Positions 1 to 12,854 of a stretch of 64,000 bases of DNA are shown here, piece after piece; positions within the stretch are counted from its first letter, which is position 1, and the number at the start of each line of letters is the position of its first letter. A program made the translations under genes and the position numbers. Below the pieces are notes generated by a model, which had not been told where the DNA came from, did not search any database, and saw only the letters and a list, made by a program, of their open reading frames with translations. The DNA lies in contig NZ_AP024401.1 of NCBI RefSeq assembly GCF_019669085.1, positions 434,001 through 498,000 on the forward strand. The letters are read 5' to 3'. This stretch comes from Borrelia sp. HM (GTDB taxonomy: Bacteria > Spirochaetota > Spirochaetia > Borreliales > Borreliaceae).

Positions 1-1191
1 AATATCGAAAATCATTTTTCACATGTAAGAACTATTGATATATCTAATAATAAAATATATGTACTAGGAACGGCACATGTATCAAAGAAAAGTTCGCAAG
101 AAACAGCTATTTTAATTGAAGAATTAAAACCAGACTTTATTGCTGTAGAACTTGATGAAGCTCGATACCACAAAATTTTAGAAACAGATGAAAATGAAAA
201 GTGGCGTAATTTAGATATATATAAAGTTATAAAGCAAGGAAAAGCATTTTTATTAATAGTACAAATTATTTTAAGTAATTTCCAAAAAAAACTGGCAAAA
301 GAACAAGGAATTAATCCTGGTGAAGAAATGAAAACAGCTATTCTAAAAGCTAAAGAACACAACATACCATTAATACTTGCAGATAGAAAAATTGAAATAA
401 CTCTAAAGAGAGCCTGGAACTGTGTTCCAATTTTTGAAAAAGCCAAAATAATATCACATCTGTTTTCATTCTCAGATGTAAAAATAACACAGGACGAAAT
501 TGAAAAACTTAAAGAACAAGATGTTCTATCAAATATGATGGAAGAACTTGCAAAAGAAATTCCTACTGTAAAAAAAATTTTAATTGATGAGAGAGATGAA
601 TTTATAGCAAGTAAAATACTTGAAGGTTCAGGAACAATCTTTGCAGTCGTTGGCGCCGGTCATGTAAAGGGAATAATAGAAAACTTACAAAAAATTAAAG
701 AAAATAAAAAAATTATCAATATTGATATTCTTAATTCTATACCTAAAAATACTTTCTCAATAAGTAAATTAATATCTTGTTTTATAACAATATTAATTGT
801 TTCACTAATAGCAAGCTCATTTTACTTTAAAGGATTTTACTTTGCCTATAAAAATTTAGAATCCTGGATAATATGCAACTCTTTATTTGCAGGACTTGCT
901 GCTCTTTTATTAAGAGCTAACATAATAACAATACTAACAGCAGCAATTGGTGCTCCAATATTTTCTTTAATCCCATTTATCGGAACTGGAATGGTTGCAG
1001 GTCTTGTTGAAGCTTACATAAATAAACCAAAAATAAAAGACTTTGAAAAACTGCAAGAGGACTTGGTTAATATAAAAGGATATTTTAAAAATAAAATTAC
1101 AAAAATTTTACTAATAGTATTTTTTGTAAACATTGGGTCTGCAATTGGAACAATTGTTGGACTTAAATTCTTGTTAAATATTTTTAGATAA
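1..1191 (+). CDS. traB: TraB-domain membrane protein (5' partial)
   Basis: Frame 1 is open from the first base, so the start lies upstream of the window. The visible 396 codons begin with a TraB/PrgY-type domain: the motif GTAHVSKKSS at about codons 23-32, then PDFIAVELDEARY, and later a VVGAGHVKGI motif. The C-terminal third has several hydrophobic segments, consistent with a membrane anchor. The family was named after the Enterococcus pheromone-shutdown protein; its activity in spirochaetes is unknown and a protease-like fold is only proposed. It lies 44 bp upstream of adk on the same strand. An internal ATG at position 328 would cut off the conserved N-terminal motif and is not the start. 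Confidence 0.85.
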   Translation, partial: NIENHFSHVRTIDISNNKIYVLGTAHVSKKSSQETAILIEELKPDFIAVELDEARYHKILETDENEKWRNLDIYKVIKQGKAFLLIVQIILSNFQKKLAKEQGINPGEEMKTAILKAKEHNIPLILADRKIEITLKRAWNCVPIFEKAKIISHLFSFSDVKITQDEIEKLKEQDVLSNMMEELAKEIPTVKKILIDERDEFIASKILEGSGTIFAVVGAGHVKGIIENLQKIKENKKIINIDILNSIPKNTFSISKLISCFITILIVSLIASSFYFKGFYFAYKNLESWIICNSLFAGLAALLLRANIITILTAAIGAPIFSLIPFIGTGMVAGLVEAYINKPKIKDFEKLQEDLVNIKGYFKNKITKILLIVFFVNIGSAIGTIVGLKFLLNIFR

Positions 1192-1235
1192 ACAAACACC
1201 AAAAAATAAAAATAAGAGAATATAGGAGTGATATT

Positions 1236-1877
1236 ATGAAACTTGTTTTTTTAGGGCCTCCAGGTTCTGGAAAAGGTACAATTGCTAAAATACTCTCAAG
1301 TAAACTTAATTATGATCATATTTCAACAGGAGATCTATTTAGAGAAAATATATCAAAGTCCACACCTCTTGGTAAAGAAATCGAACAAATAGTTGAAAAT
1401 GGACAATTAGTACCTGACGCAATTACAATAAAAATTGTTGAAGATAAAATTAATACCCTTAAAAATAAAAACAATTTTATTCTTGATGGATTTCCCAGAA
1501 ATATCAATCAAGCCAAGGCTTTAGATAATTTTTTAAAAAATATTCAGGTAATCAACTTTTTACTTGATGAAAGTATATTAATAAAAAGGCTTTCTGGAAG
1601 GAGAATATGCCAATCATGCGGAGGAATATTTAACATATACACACTACCTACAAAAGAAAAAGAAATCTGTGATATTTGTAAAGGTGTCCTTTTTCAAAGA
1701 AAAGATGATAAAGAAGAATCTTTAAAAGTTAGACTTAAAGAATATAATCTACAAACAAAACCACTAATAGATTTTTATTCAAAGAAAAATAAAATTAATA
1801 ATATAAGCGCATCAAAAGATGTTGATGAAGTAGCAACAAATTTAATGGAAATTATAGCAAAAAACCAAAAAAATTAA
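1236..1877 (+). CDS. adk: Adenylate kinase
   Basis: Cytosolic enzyme that interconverts ATP + AMP and 2 ADP. The 213-residue protein begins with the P-loop GPPGSGKG (about residues 7-14), followed by the AMP-binding region STGDLFRENI and DGFPRN. The lid carries a Cys4 zinc-finger arrangement (CQSCGG near residue 125 and CDICKG near 144), marking the long, zinc-type bacterial form. The ATG has a GGAG ribosome site a few bases upstream. It follows traB closely and may share its transcript. In this window it also connects to the purine-salvage genes, because AMP made by purB must be converted to ADP here. Confidence 0.97.
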   Translation: MKLVFLGPPGSGKGTIAKILSSKLNYDHISTGDLFRENISKSTPLGKEIEQIVENGQLVPDAITIKIVEDKINTLKNKNNFILDGFPRNINQAKALDNFLKNIQVINFLLDESILIKRLSGRRICQSCGGIFNIYTLPTKEKEICDICKGVLFQRKDDKEESLKVRLKEYNLQTKPLIDFYSKKNKINNISASKDVDEVATNLMEIIAKNQKN

Positions 1878-1932
1878 TTTGAAATCAATTACTCTAATAT
1901 ATTTTTTAAAAGAAAATAAGATATAATTAAGC

Positions 1933-3003
1933 ATGTGTATGAAGGTAAAAACTTATATTTTAAAAAAATCTTTAATAGTTTTAATGCTATTACAGGCTGT
2001 TTCAATTTATTCAACAAAAAAACAAGATGACATGAGTTATTTTTACATTGACTTTCAATCGGCTTATTATCCTCCAAATGCACTTGGAACCTATTGTGGA
2101 GGCGAAAGCAAATTTTCTCCAAGTTTTATAACTCCTCAATTTGAGTCCGTAATACCAGAAGAGCAAATTTCACCTAGTTTTTGGGGAGCTATTAAAACAA
2201 TATCACATTTAGGATACAACACATCTTTTAAGCTTTTTAATGATCCTAATTCACTTTTATTTAAAGATAATAAAGTAACTATGGATTTTAAAATTGGGCT
2301 CTCACCTGTTACTGCACTACTTAAAGGAAAAATCTATTTTACTCCCATTGCATTTATAAATTTATATGCAGGAATTGAATTGGGACTTGGTTGGCAAGCA
2401 TTTGGATTTAAAGGTACTGGAGTACATATTGGAGATGGACAATATTCAAAAAACGTTGAGTTTTACACTGAGATAACAGTAGGAGGTGGTAGGCTACAGT
2501 TTGATCTAAATGCTATATTTGATGGAGACTGGACACATATTATTACAGTAATTGGCAATGATGTTATGTATATAAACAATCCACAGGCAAATTATAATCA
2601 ACTTTGGAAACACAACGCTGATGAAGGTAAAAATATAAATGGATTTATAATCCTACCTTATGCAGCATTGATCTACAAAATGCCATTATTCTCTTTCAAT
2701 ATGATTGGACTTCTATATGAAGGAAAAACGTATATTGGATATGCACGAAAAATCAGTACAATACAAAATAAAGGATGGGGAAGTGATTTTTTCTATCATA
2801 ATCTTTCTTTTGTGACAAAATTTAAAATCATTGAAAATTTAGACTTAGACTTGCTACTTAAATTTTCAACTGCGCCTATTTATACAGCAGATACAAATGG
2901 AATATCTGATATCTCTAAAAGAATAGCAACAGGTAATTCATATATTTATTACGATTCTATTGGATTATCTTTAAATTATAAATTTGGACTTCATCCAAAC
3001 TAA
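1933..3003 (+). CDS. dipA: DipA-type outer-membrane porin
   Basis: Position and sequence match the dicarboxylate-specific porin DipA of Borrelia (BB0418 in the Lyme strain). An N-terminal signal peptide is visible (basic MKVKTYILKK, then a hydrophobic core LIVLMLLQ). The rest has the alternating polar/aromatic pattern and frequent Gly and Tyr expected of beta strands, and it ends in YKFGLHPN. The family forms outer-membrane channels for dicarboxylates such as succinate and malate. The start is either 1933 or the in-frame ATG at 1939, which gives a more typical signal peptide; no strong ribosome site separates them. It converges on rrp1 and the two stop codons overlap at 3000-3003. Confidence 0.8.
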   Translation: MCMKVKTYILKKSLIVLMLLQAVSIYSTKKQDDMSYFYIDFQSAYYPPNALGTYCGGESKFSPSFITPQFESVIPEEQISPSFWGAIKTISHLGYNTSFKLFNDPNSLLFKDNKVTMDFKIGLSPVTALLKGKIYFTPIAFINLYAGIELGLGWQAFGFKGTGVHIGDGQYSKNVEFYTEITVGGGRLQFDLNAIFDGDWTHIITVIGNDVMYINNPQANYNQLWKHNADEGKNINGFIILPYAALIYKMPLFSFNMIGLLYEGKTYIGYARKISTIQNKGWGSDFFYHNLSFVTKFKIIENLDLDLLLKFSTAPIYTADTNGISDISKRIATGNSYIYYDSIGLSLNYKFGLHPN

Positions 3004-3932
3004 TATTTAAACTGATTTCGACCAAAAATTTTAGCTTCATATAATTTCTCATCAGCAAGCTTAATGATATTAGTAAAATTAGTATTATAAGGAATTTGTT
3101 CAGCAAGTCCAATTGAAACTGTAACAAAATTAGAAATACTACTGTACTCATGAACTATCTCTAAATTCCTAATCTCTTCAATTATTATGCTGACAATCTC
3201 AATCATCTCTTCTAAACTTTTATCTATGGAAAATAAAATAAACTCTTCACCACCATATCGAGCAATATCTATCTTATATCTAAGAGCAATTTTATTTAAA
3301 CTCTTTGCTATCAACTTAAGACACTCATCACCATTGGTATGCCCATAATTATCATTATATTTCTTAAAGTAATCAATATCTAACAGTCCAACAATGACGT
3401 GTTTTTTATGTTCTAGAGCTTTCATCCAAAATTTAGCAAATTTATCTGTAAAAAACCTTCTATTAGGAATCTGAGTAAGACCATCAATTCTTGCAAGATC
3501 TTTAAAATAATCCCTAAGCCTTTTAAGTTCAAGGTGAGTTTTAATTCTTGCATCAATAATCTTGCTATTAAAAGGTTTTAAAATATAGTCCACTCCACCA
3601 ACATTAAATCCCTCAAGTTGAGCATCAATAGAATCTCTTGAACTAATAAAAATTATAGGAATGTCTCTAGTCTCAGGATCATTCTTCAACCTTTTACAAA
3701 CTTCATAACCACTTAAATCTGGCAGCAATACATCAAGAAGAATCAAATCAGGATTAGCAATTTCAACTTGTTTTAGAGCATCAAACCCATTCAATGCAAC
3801 TCTAATCTCATAATCATGTTGCAATATACTTATTAATAAATCTAAATTTGTGGGAGTATCATCCACAAGCAACAATTTTTGAGGCTCATTTGAAATTTTT
3901 TCAAAATTATCTAAAATCATACCTTGAATCAT
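3000..3932 (-). CDS. rrp1: Response regulator diguanylate cyclase Rrp1
   Basis: PleD-like cyclic-di-GMP synthase. It has an N-terminal receiver domain (residues about 18-130: acidic pair VDD near 23-25, phospho-acceptor Asp67 in LLDVLLPD, Lys119 in YILKPF) and a C-terminal GGDEF domain (about 145-310) with active-site GGEEF at 227-231. I see no RxxD inhibitory site in the usual place five residues before it. This is the only GGDEF gene in the window. It overlaps the end of hpk1 by 4 bp (ATGA), so the sensor and its output are translationally coupled. In Lyme Borrelia, Hpk1-Rrp1 is needed in the tick; the same role here is inferred. A start at Met5 is also possible. Confidence 0.95.
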   Translation of the reverse strand: MIQGMILDNFEKISNEPQKLLLVDDTPTNLDLLISILQHDYEIRVALNGFDALKQVEIANPDLILLDVLLPDLSGYEVCKRLKNDPETRDIPIIFISSRDSIDAQLEGFNVGGVDYILKPFNSKIIDARIKTHLELKRLRDYFKDLARIDGLTQIPNRRFFTDKFAKFWMKALEHKKHVIVGLLDIDYFKKYNDNYGHTNGDECLKLIAKSLNKIALRYKIDIARYGGEEFILFSIDKSLEEMIEIVSIIIEEIRNLEIVHEYSSISNFVTVSIGLAEQIPYNTNFTNIIKLADEKLYEAKIFGRNQFKY

Positions 3933-6900
3933 GACTTTCTTATCTTATTATCACTCATCATGCGTTTAACAATCTTAGAACTTTCTTCAAATTTATATAA
4001 TTTTAAACATTTAATAAGAGAATCAAGTAACATAATACCATTATTATCTAAACTATACTTTTTAAGAATCTCAAGTATCTCTCTATATTCTTTTGGATTC
4101 CTATTATTTATACCATTTAAAAGCTTTTGCATAAGACTTAAAAATTCATCGTTGTTTTTAAATTTTAATTTTTCTTGAGCTTGATCTTCAAGAACACATA
4201 AAATGCTAGATTTTATGTTCTCAATAAGTACAACCAAATCTTTACGCACATTAGAATATAAAACTCTTAATTCCTCAATCGAACCTGAACCTATTTCAAT
4301 CTGTTTAAAATTCTCAAATAAGCCACTGCGCATATTACCAAGAGCCCCAGCAACTGAATGTGATAAACTCTTTACTAATTCTATGTCATTTCTATTAAAA
4401 GCTTCATCTAAATCACGAAGAAGATTATCAATCACACCAATAAATCCACTACATAATTCAACATATATATCATATGAAATATTTAAATCTCTTAAAGCCG
4501 CATTAACATCTAAATTAGGTAAATCAGGAAGCCTGTCAAACTTATTGTTGTTTACAATCTGATTATTTTCAACCTCAATATAAAAATATTTTTTTAATAT
4601 GCATTTAATGGAACTAATATGTATTGGTTTGGCAAGATAATCATTCATTCCACTCTCTAAACACCTATCTTTATATTCTCTTAATGCATGTGCAGTTACA
4701 GCTATCAACACACATGATCTTAAGTTATTCTGAATTTCGAATTTTCTAACCTCTTTAGATACTGTAAATCCATCACAATTTGGCATTCTTATATCAATAA
4801 AAGCCATATCATATCTATTAATTTTTAAAAGTTCAATAGCCTTAAATCCATCATCTACAATATCAATAAAATCTTCTTTTATACCTATAACAATCAAAAT
4901 ATTTTTTAAAATTTTTTGATTAATTTCATTATCTTCAGCTATTAAAATTCTAACATTATTTTTAAGCTGAAAAGGCATGGATTCACTTATTATAGGAACA
5001 TCTATAATTGGACCATTTACAATCCAATCAGAATAAAAATCCCATCTTTTAAATGGTTTTTGAATATACTCATATTTCAAATCACCAATTTTATCACTAT
5101 TTAAATAGTGTAATACAAATACTATTTTTATATTAGAATTTAAATTTCCAACCTTATCAGCAAATATAATACCTTCTTCCAATCTAGAATCATCAACGTT
5201 TACAAAAATAAAATCATAATAGGGATATTGATAACAAGCTTTATAAGCATCATCATAAGAATAGAAATAATTTATATTATCTTTATAATCAAATACCTCA
5301 CTTATGCTTTCAAATATCTCAACTGCCCTTTTACTTAAAACCACACTTAAAATTTTTTTATTCTTTACTAGTTCTAATCTATTTAATGCTTTATCTTTAA
5401 TTTTGTTACCTAAAGTAAAGGGCAACATAAATGAAAAAGTTGTTCCTTTGCCTATTTCACTATCAACTGTAATGCCAGGACCGCCCATTAAACTAATAAG
5501 TTTCCTAGATATTGCAAGCCCAAGACCAGTACCCTCATATTTTTTTGCATCAGAATCATCTCCTTGCTTAAATAATTCAAATATTGTTTGCATGTCACTC
5601 TTTTTAATCCCTTTACCAGTATCAGTTACTTTAAACTCAATAGTAATAATTTTATTACCATTATCATTTTGTGTACTGCATATCAATTCATAATTTAAAA
5701 CTATGAGTCCATCTGTAGTAAATTTAAAAGCATTGCCTATTAAATTAATAAGTACTTTTTTAAGTCTGGCTTTATCTCCTATTAAATAGTTCTCCAAATC
5801 TGATTTTGAATAAAAAATAAGATCGATCTTTTGTTTTGCACTCTGAGACTGGAAACCCTTTACAATACCTTCAATTTCATGTTCCAAATCTATTTCATTA
5901 TTTTCAATATATATTCCGTTCATATCTATTTTAGAGATATATAATATCTCATCAATTAAAGATAGCAATGAAATAGATGAATAGTTGATCATCTGTACAT
6001 ACTCTTTTTGAACACCCAAAAGATCAGTATTTTCTAAAAGTTCAGCAGCTGCTATTATGCCATTAATAGGGGTACGAATATCATGACTCATGCTTGCTAA
6101 AAAAATAGTTTTTGCAGCAATAGCATCCTCAATAACTTTTTTCTTGCTAATTGCAGAAGAATACATTCTTTTACTAAATACTATTTCATTCCACAAATTA
6201 AATAAGAAAAATATTAAAATAGTAAAAATAAACATACCAACAGTTAACGCTGCTATTCCAGACTTCTTTAGCAGTATGTCTTTAGAATTCTCATGAATAT
6301 TAAAGACCCAGTCATCAAAATATAATTTATTATCAATATTCGTACAAAATAAGATCTTTTGTATAATCCTTCTTAAAATATAATCCTGGTTATAAACTGC
6401 AATATTTAAATCCAATTTTAAATCTGACATAGTAATAATTTTCTTAATATCTCTAATATTTAAATCCTCAAAATTAACAGTAGCAGTATATTCATCACTA
6501 ATAATACCATTAACCTTTCCTCTATAAAGAAAGTCTAAAGCCTCGTTAAAACTATCCACTTGAATTAGTTGTTTACCTAACTGATCTTCCAATTTTTTTG
6601 TATACAAGAAGTTAAGTATTGCAAGACGATCAGATGAGTGAGAGGAATATAGTCTTGCTCTATTTGAAAAAATATGTAATGGAATTCCTGAAATTGCTTT
6701 AATGTTAAAAACATAATCTGAATTTGATTCATCCAAATTAACAGACAACATGTCTATATTTCCTAGTTTAATCAATTCCTCAATCTTCTTGCTCTGGCTA
6801 ACATTTATAATATTGAAATCTAAATTAGTAAGTTTTCTTATTTTCTTAATTAACCACTCATTTACTCCTTTATAACGACCAGAATCAGAAAAGTCAATAG

Positions 6901-8374
6901 GATACCAATCTTTAACAGCAAGATTTAATTTTTTATTACTTAATAACCAAATTTTCTCCTCAATATTAAAACTACTACTACTATTTATGTGACCATGACA
7001 ATTACTGCGATAATCTTCAACCTCTTCTTGATCAAGCCAATTTTCATCTATTTGCAAAAAAGTATCAAATAAAATGTTTTTAGATAATGCATTAATCATA
7101 TATGAATAAATTTGCAATTTTTTATTATTGGTAGCTAATACTAAAAACTTTTTCCTATTTAAACTGAGATCTTGAAATCTTAATATATTATTGTATCCAT
7201 GCAATTTTGACAAATACCTTGTAGTAATTGAATTTTCTATAAATCCATATGAATTATTTACTACATATGAAAAATTATTTACTATATCTGTATTCTTATC
7301 TAGGTGAATATCATTTAAATTGAAATCAATAATTTGTGAATTTATTACTTTATTACTATTTCTGGCATTTGTAAGATACAAATTAAAATTAAGTGAATAT
7401 ATGGGAAGGGTTGTTTTATAGTTTTTAGAACTTAAAATACTGTCATTTTCAATAATTCCACCCCAAACAGATACGTCCTTATCATCTATACCTCTTTTAA
7501 TGCTTTCCTTTGGAAATCCTATAAATTTAACTGAAAACCCATATTCTCTAGCAAGAGTATCCCATAAATCAATTAAAATTCCTGAAAATTGACCTTTATC
7601 ATTCACAAAACTCAAAGGGGGATAATCATTATATATTCCTATATCAAGCTTAAATAAATTAAAAGACGCATATTCTTTTTTTGAAAGAGATTTCATATAA
7701 CTAAACAGATCAATATCTAAAAATTTCAAATGATTAATAGCATTTTTACTAATGGCAGTTCTTATACCAAGACTATAAAAATGTTCGGATTTAAAAACTT
7801 TCATCGAAGATGAATGAAAAGAATTATACCATATACTAGATAATGATTTATAACTTCCATATACTAAATCAATCTCGTTATTTTTTAATGCCAAAAGTAA
7901 TTTTTCAGTATCTGTAAATGAAAAAACATTATCAATATGAACATGAAATTTTAAAATATCTTCATATATAGTATTCTTGACAACACCTACTCGTAACTTG
8001 TCTGATAAAAATGTATTAAAAGATTTATTGCCTTTTTTAGTATCATAAATGAATGAAGAAATACATTTTCCAATTTCATTTTTAAAGTAAAGATATTCAT
8101 TTAAATTTGAATTATAAGTCAATCCTAAATAAACAACATCATCTTCAATTTTATTTTTGTCAAGATAATTAATACATTCTGTACTAATATCACAATTATG
8201 ATCTTGAGCCCATTTACCTATAAGATCGAAAATCATTCCAACTATTTTACCTTCTTTATTTTTATAATAAAGAGGATAATATTGATCTACAAGTTTAAAT
8301 TTTATGGTTTGCTTAGCAAATAGATTAACATGAGATAAAAAAAGTACAAATAAAAAAGTAATTAAACTACGCAT
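3929..8374 (-). CDS. hpk1: Hybrid sensor histidine kinase Hpk1
   Basis: Protein of 1481 residues. It has a signal peptide (1-21), then three tandem periplasmic SBP_bac_3-like solute-binding domains (about 22-220, 243-450 and 478-700). One membrane segment follows (about 702-724). Next come HisKA with His764 in SMSHDIRTP, HATPase with NLIGNAFKFT and GTGLGLAISRKL, a degenerate receiver lacking the acidic phospho-site (FIFVNVDDSR), a complete receiver with Asp1194 in FIDIRMP, and an HPt domain with His1339 in SLSHSVAG. The phosphate path is therefore His764 to Asp1194 to His1339 to Rrp1. The triple binding domain suggests sensing of small nutrients outside the inner membrane; the ligand cannot be read from sequence. 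The 5S gene lies about 50 bp upstream, on the same strand. Confidence 0.96.
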   Translation of the reverse strand: MRSLITFLFVLFLSHVNLFAKQTIKFKLVDQYYPLYYKNKEGKIVGMIFDLIGKWAQDHNCDISTECINYLDKNKIEDDVVYLGLTYNSNLNEYLYFKNEIGKCISSFIYDTKKGNKSFNTFLSDKLRVGVVKNTIYEDILKFHVHIDNVFSFTDTEKLLLALKNNEIDLVYGSYKSLSSIWYNSFHSSSMKVFKSEHFYSLGIRTAISKNAINHLKFLDIDLFSYMKSLSKKEYASFNLFKLDIGIYNDYPPLSFVNDKGQFSGILIDLWDTLAREYGFSVKFIGFPKESIKRGIDDKDVSVWGGIIENDSILSSKNYKTTLPIYSLNFNLYLTNARNSNKVINSQIIDFNLNDIHLDKNTDIVNNFSYVVNNSYGFIENSITTRYLSKLHGYNNILRFQDLSLNRKKFLVLATNNKKLQIYSYMINALSKNILFDTFLQIDENWLDQEEVEDYRSNCHGHINSSSSFNIEEKIWLLSNKKLNLAVKDWYPIDFSDSGRYKGVNEWLIKKIRKLTNLDFNIINVSQSKKIEELIKLGNIDMLSVNLDESNSDYVFNIKAISGIPLHIFSNRARLYSSHSSDRLAILNFLYTKKLEDQLGKQLIQVDSFNEALDFLYRGKVNGIISDEYTATVNFEDLNIRDIKKIITMSDLKLDLNIAVYNQDYILRRIIQKILFCTNIDNKLYFDDWVFNIHENSKDILLKKSGIAALTVGMFIFTILIFFLFNLWNEIVFSKRMYSSAISKKKVIEDAIAAKTIFLASMSHDIRTPINGIIAAAELLENTDLLGVQKEYVQMINYSSISLLSLIDEILYISKIDMNGIYIENNEIDLEHEIEGIVKGFQSQSAKQKIDLIFYSKSDLENYLIGDKARLKKVLINLIGNAFKFTTDGLIVLNYELICSTQNDNGNKIITIEFKVTDTGKGIKKSDMQTIFELFKQGDDSDAKKYEGTGLGLAISRKLISLMGGPGITVDSEIGKGTTFSFMLPFTLGNKIKDKALNRLELVKNKKILSVVLSKRAVEIFESISEVFDYKDNINYFYSYDDAYKACYQYPYYDFIFVNVDDSRLEEGIIFADKVGNLNSNIKIVFVLHYLNSDKIGDLKYEYIQKPFKRWDFYSDWIVNGPIIDVPIISESMPFQLKNNVRILIAEDNEINQKILKNILIVIGIKEDFIDIVDDGFKAIELLKINRYDMAFIDIRMPNCDGFTVSKEVRKFEIQNNLRSCVLIAVTAHALREYKDRCLESGMNDYLAKPIHISSIKCILKKYFYIEVENNQIVNNNKFDRLPDLPNLDVNAALRDLNISYDIYVELCSGFIGVIDNLLRDLDEAFNRNDIELVKSLSHSVAGALGNMRSGLFENFKQIEIGSGSIEELRVLYSNVRKDLVVLIENIKSSILCVLEDQAQEKLKFKNNDEFLSLMQKLLNGINNRNPKEYREILEILKKYSLDNNGIMLLDSLIKCLKLYKFEESSKIVKRMMSDNKIRKS

Positions 8375-8427
8375 AACTTATAATATATAGACTTACAATA
8401 AATATTAATATGAAATGAAAACAAAAA

Positions 8428-8541
8428 ACCCTGGCAATAACCTACTCTCCCGCGAACTCGCAGTACCATCAGCGAATAAGAGCTTAACTTCTGTGTTCGG
8501 AATGATAACAGGTGTTTCCTCTTTTCTTCAATCACCAGGGT
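8428..8541 (-). rRNA. rrf: 5S ribosomal RNA
   Basis: About 114 nt on the minus strand, running from the 5' helix CACCCTGGTGATT to its partner ATTGCCAGGG. The core CCGAACACAGAAGTTAAGC, typical of bacterial 5S, is clear. It lies about 20 bp downstream of 23S and is surely co-transcribed with it. A T-rich run follows the terminal helix, which could help termination. Only one copy is present here; I recall two tandem 23S-5S units in Lyme Borrelia. Confidence 0.95.
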
Positions 8542-8560
8542 GCTTTTTTATAAGGAAGAC

Positions 8561-11510
<2,950 letters not shown>

Positions 11511-11553
11511 ATCTTCCGTCTCTAATTTGCCAATCGTTTACACAACATAAACT

Positions 11554-11582
11554 AATATATACGTTTAACTTTACTATGTCAA
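11554..11582 (-). promoter_or_regulatory. 23S-5S promoter
   Basis: On the minus strand a perfect -35 TTGACA (11577-11582) is followed by a 17-bp spacer and -10 TATATT (11554-11559). It lies about 45 bp upstream of the mature 23S 5' end. Near-consensus spacing and sequence fit a strong sigma-70 promoter. Confidence 0.8.
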
Positions 11583-11878
11583 TAGTATTATTGAACTTTT
11601 CACTAAATAATTTTTTTAGAAATTAAATTACACTATTAATTGATAAATATAAATATATAGATAAAAACATAATTAATACTACAAATGTACTTATTTACCT
11701 GAAATAATTATAATTAACATAGAATTAGTACAAACGACACTGCAAAATAAAATATATCGCAGAAGAAAAAGAAGAAGATAAAAAATATATAATTTATATC
11801 AAATAAATAAGATATCTACCTTAAGTACAATAGAGTAAAAATATTTAATACCTCAAAATTCTTCAGACAAAATACCAC
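11583..11878. other. Non-coding A+T-rich spacer upstream of 23S
   Basis: Together with the promoter this makes about 370 bp without a gene between 23S and the HAD phosphatase. Both strands are full of stops and very A+T-rich. I see no RNA gene, repeat family or decayed reading frame in it. The A/T tracts just upstream of the -35 box could act as an UP-like element for the rRNA promoter (inference). Confidence 0.5.
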
Positions 11879-12721
11879 CTAAAATGAGTTAATATCAAGA
11901 TTAAAAAACTCAATTAAAAACTTTGCAACACCATCTTCATCATTATCAAATATTGTAATTTCGTTGTTTGGTAACTTAGCCTTAATGCTATCGTTTGCAT
12001 TTTTCATGACAATTCCTTTACCAACATTCTTCAACATCTCATAATCATTACCGTTATCTCCAAATGCTAAAATATCATCAATAGAAATACATTCAAATAA
12101 AGCAACATTTTTAACAGCATTATATTTATTAGCATCAATACTTGTAACTTCTAAAAGATTTTGTGCAGAATAGAATACACTTATGTCTTTCAAATTTTTT
12201 TCTCTAATTTTATTTTTAAACTCTTCAAGTCTAGATAAATCATGAGAATAACAAACTATTTTAGAAAAAGAATCTACTTCAAGCATAGAAAAGTCTACAA
12301 TAATAGGCTTTAACCCTAAATTTTCAATAAAATAATTCATAATTGGACTTCTGACCTTTCTATCAGAATACCAATCATTAAGAGTATAAAGGTTAATATC
12401 AATTTCTTCCCTATTGATACTAAGAATTTCCTTTACTACATCACAATTTATCTTATATCGCAAAATTAAATTATTTTTAAAAAAAACTTCAGCTCCATTT
12501 GCAAGAATAACATAGCCCTCATCGATTTTCACTTCTTTAAGTTGCAGCAAAACATCTTTTACTTCGTATAATCTCCTACCAGTAGCAATAATGATATTAA
12601 AATCATCTCTTAATTTTAAAAGAACCTTAAGCGTCAACGGTGTAATTTTATGATTATTATTAAGCAAAGTTCCATCAAGATCGAAAACCAACATTTTATA
12701 CTTTTGATAATTAGCATTCAT
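11879..12721 (-). CDS. Cof-type HAD phosphatase
   Basis: Haloacid dehalogenase superfamily, Cof/YbiV subgroup, 280 residues from the chosen start. Motif I is FDLDGTLLN near the N-terminus, motif II lies in IIATGRR, and the C-terminal motif IV is DILAFGDNGNDYEML. The C2-type cap lies between. Members dephosphorylate small sugar phosphates or nucleotides or cofactor precursors; the substrate here is unknown. I start it at the ATG at 12721 because an AGAGAG site lies upstream; the longer frame to 12775 adds a poorly conserved hydrophobic leader. It corresponds in position to BB0421 of Lyme Borrelia. Confidence 0.85.
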   Translation of the reverse strand: MNANYQKYKMLVFDLDGTLLNNNHKITPLTLKVLLKLRDDFNIIIATGRRLYEVKDVLLQLKEVKIDEGYVILANGAEVFFKNNLILRYKINCDVVKEILSINREEIDINLYTLNDWYSDRKVRSPIMNYFIENLGLKPIIVDFSMLEVDSFSKIVCYSHDLSRLEEFKNKIREKNLKDISVFYSAQNLLEVTSIDANKYNAVKNVALFECISIDDILAFGDNGNDYEMLKNVGKGIVMKNANDSIKAKLPNNEITIFDNDEDGVAKFLIEFFNLDINSF

Positions 12722-12784
12722 TATAATACTCTCTTTCTTAATAAAGAATATCATATAAAGTAGATTATGAATCATAATCTTGAC

Positions 12785-12813
12785 TTGAATTAAATTAACA
12801 AAAAAAATATAAT
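12785..12813 (+). promoter_or_regulatory. Putative promoter of hpt-purA-purB
   Basis: TTGAAT (12785-12790), a 17-bp spacer and a perfect TATAAT (12808-12813) lie about 40 bp upstream of hpt. No purine-responsive repressor site or riboswitch is evident between this and the start codon. Confidence 0.6.
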
Positions 12814-12854
12814 AATCTCAAAAGGTTAAGGTAGAGGGTTAAATATAAAATTGA

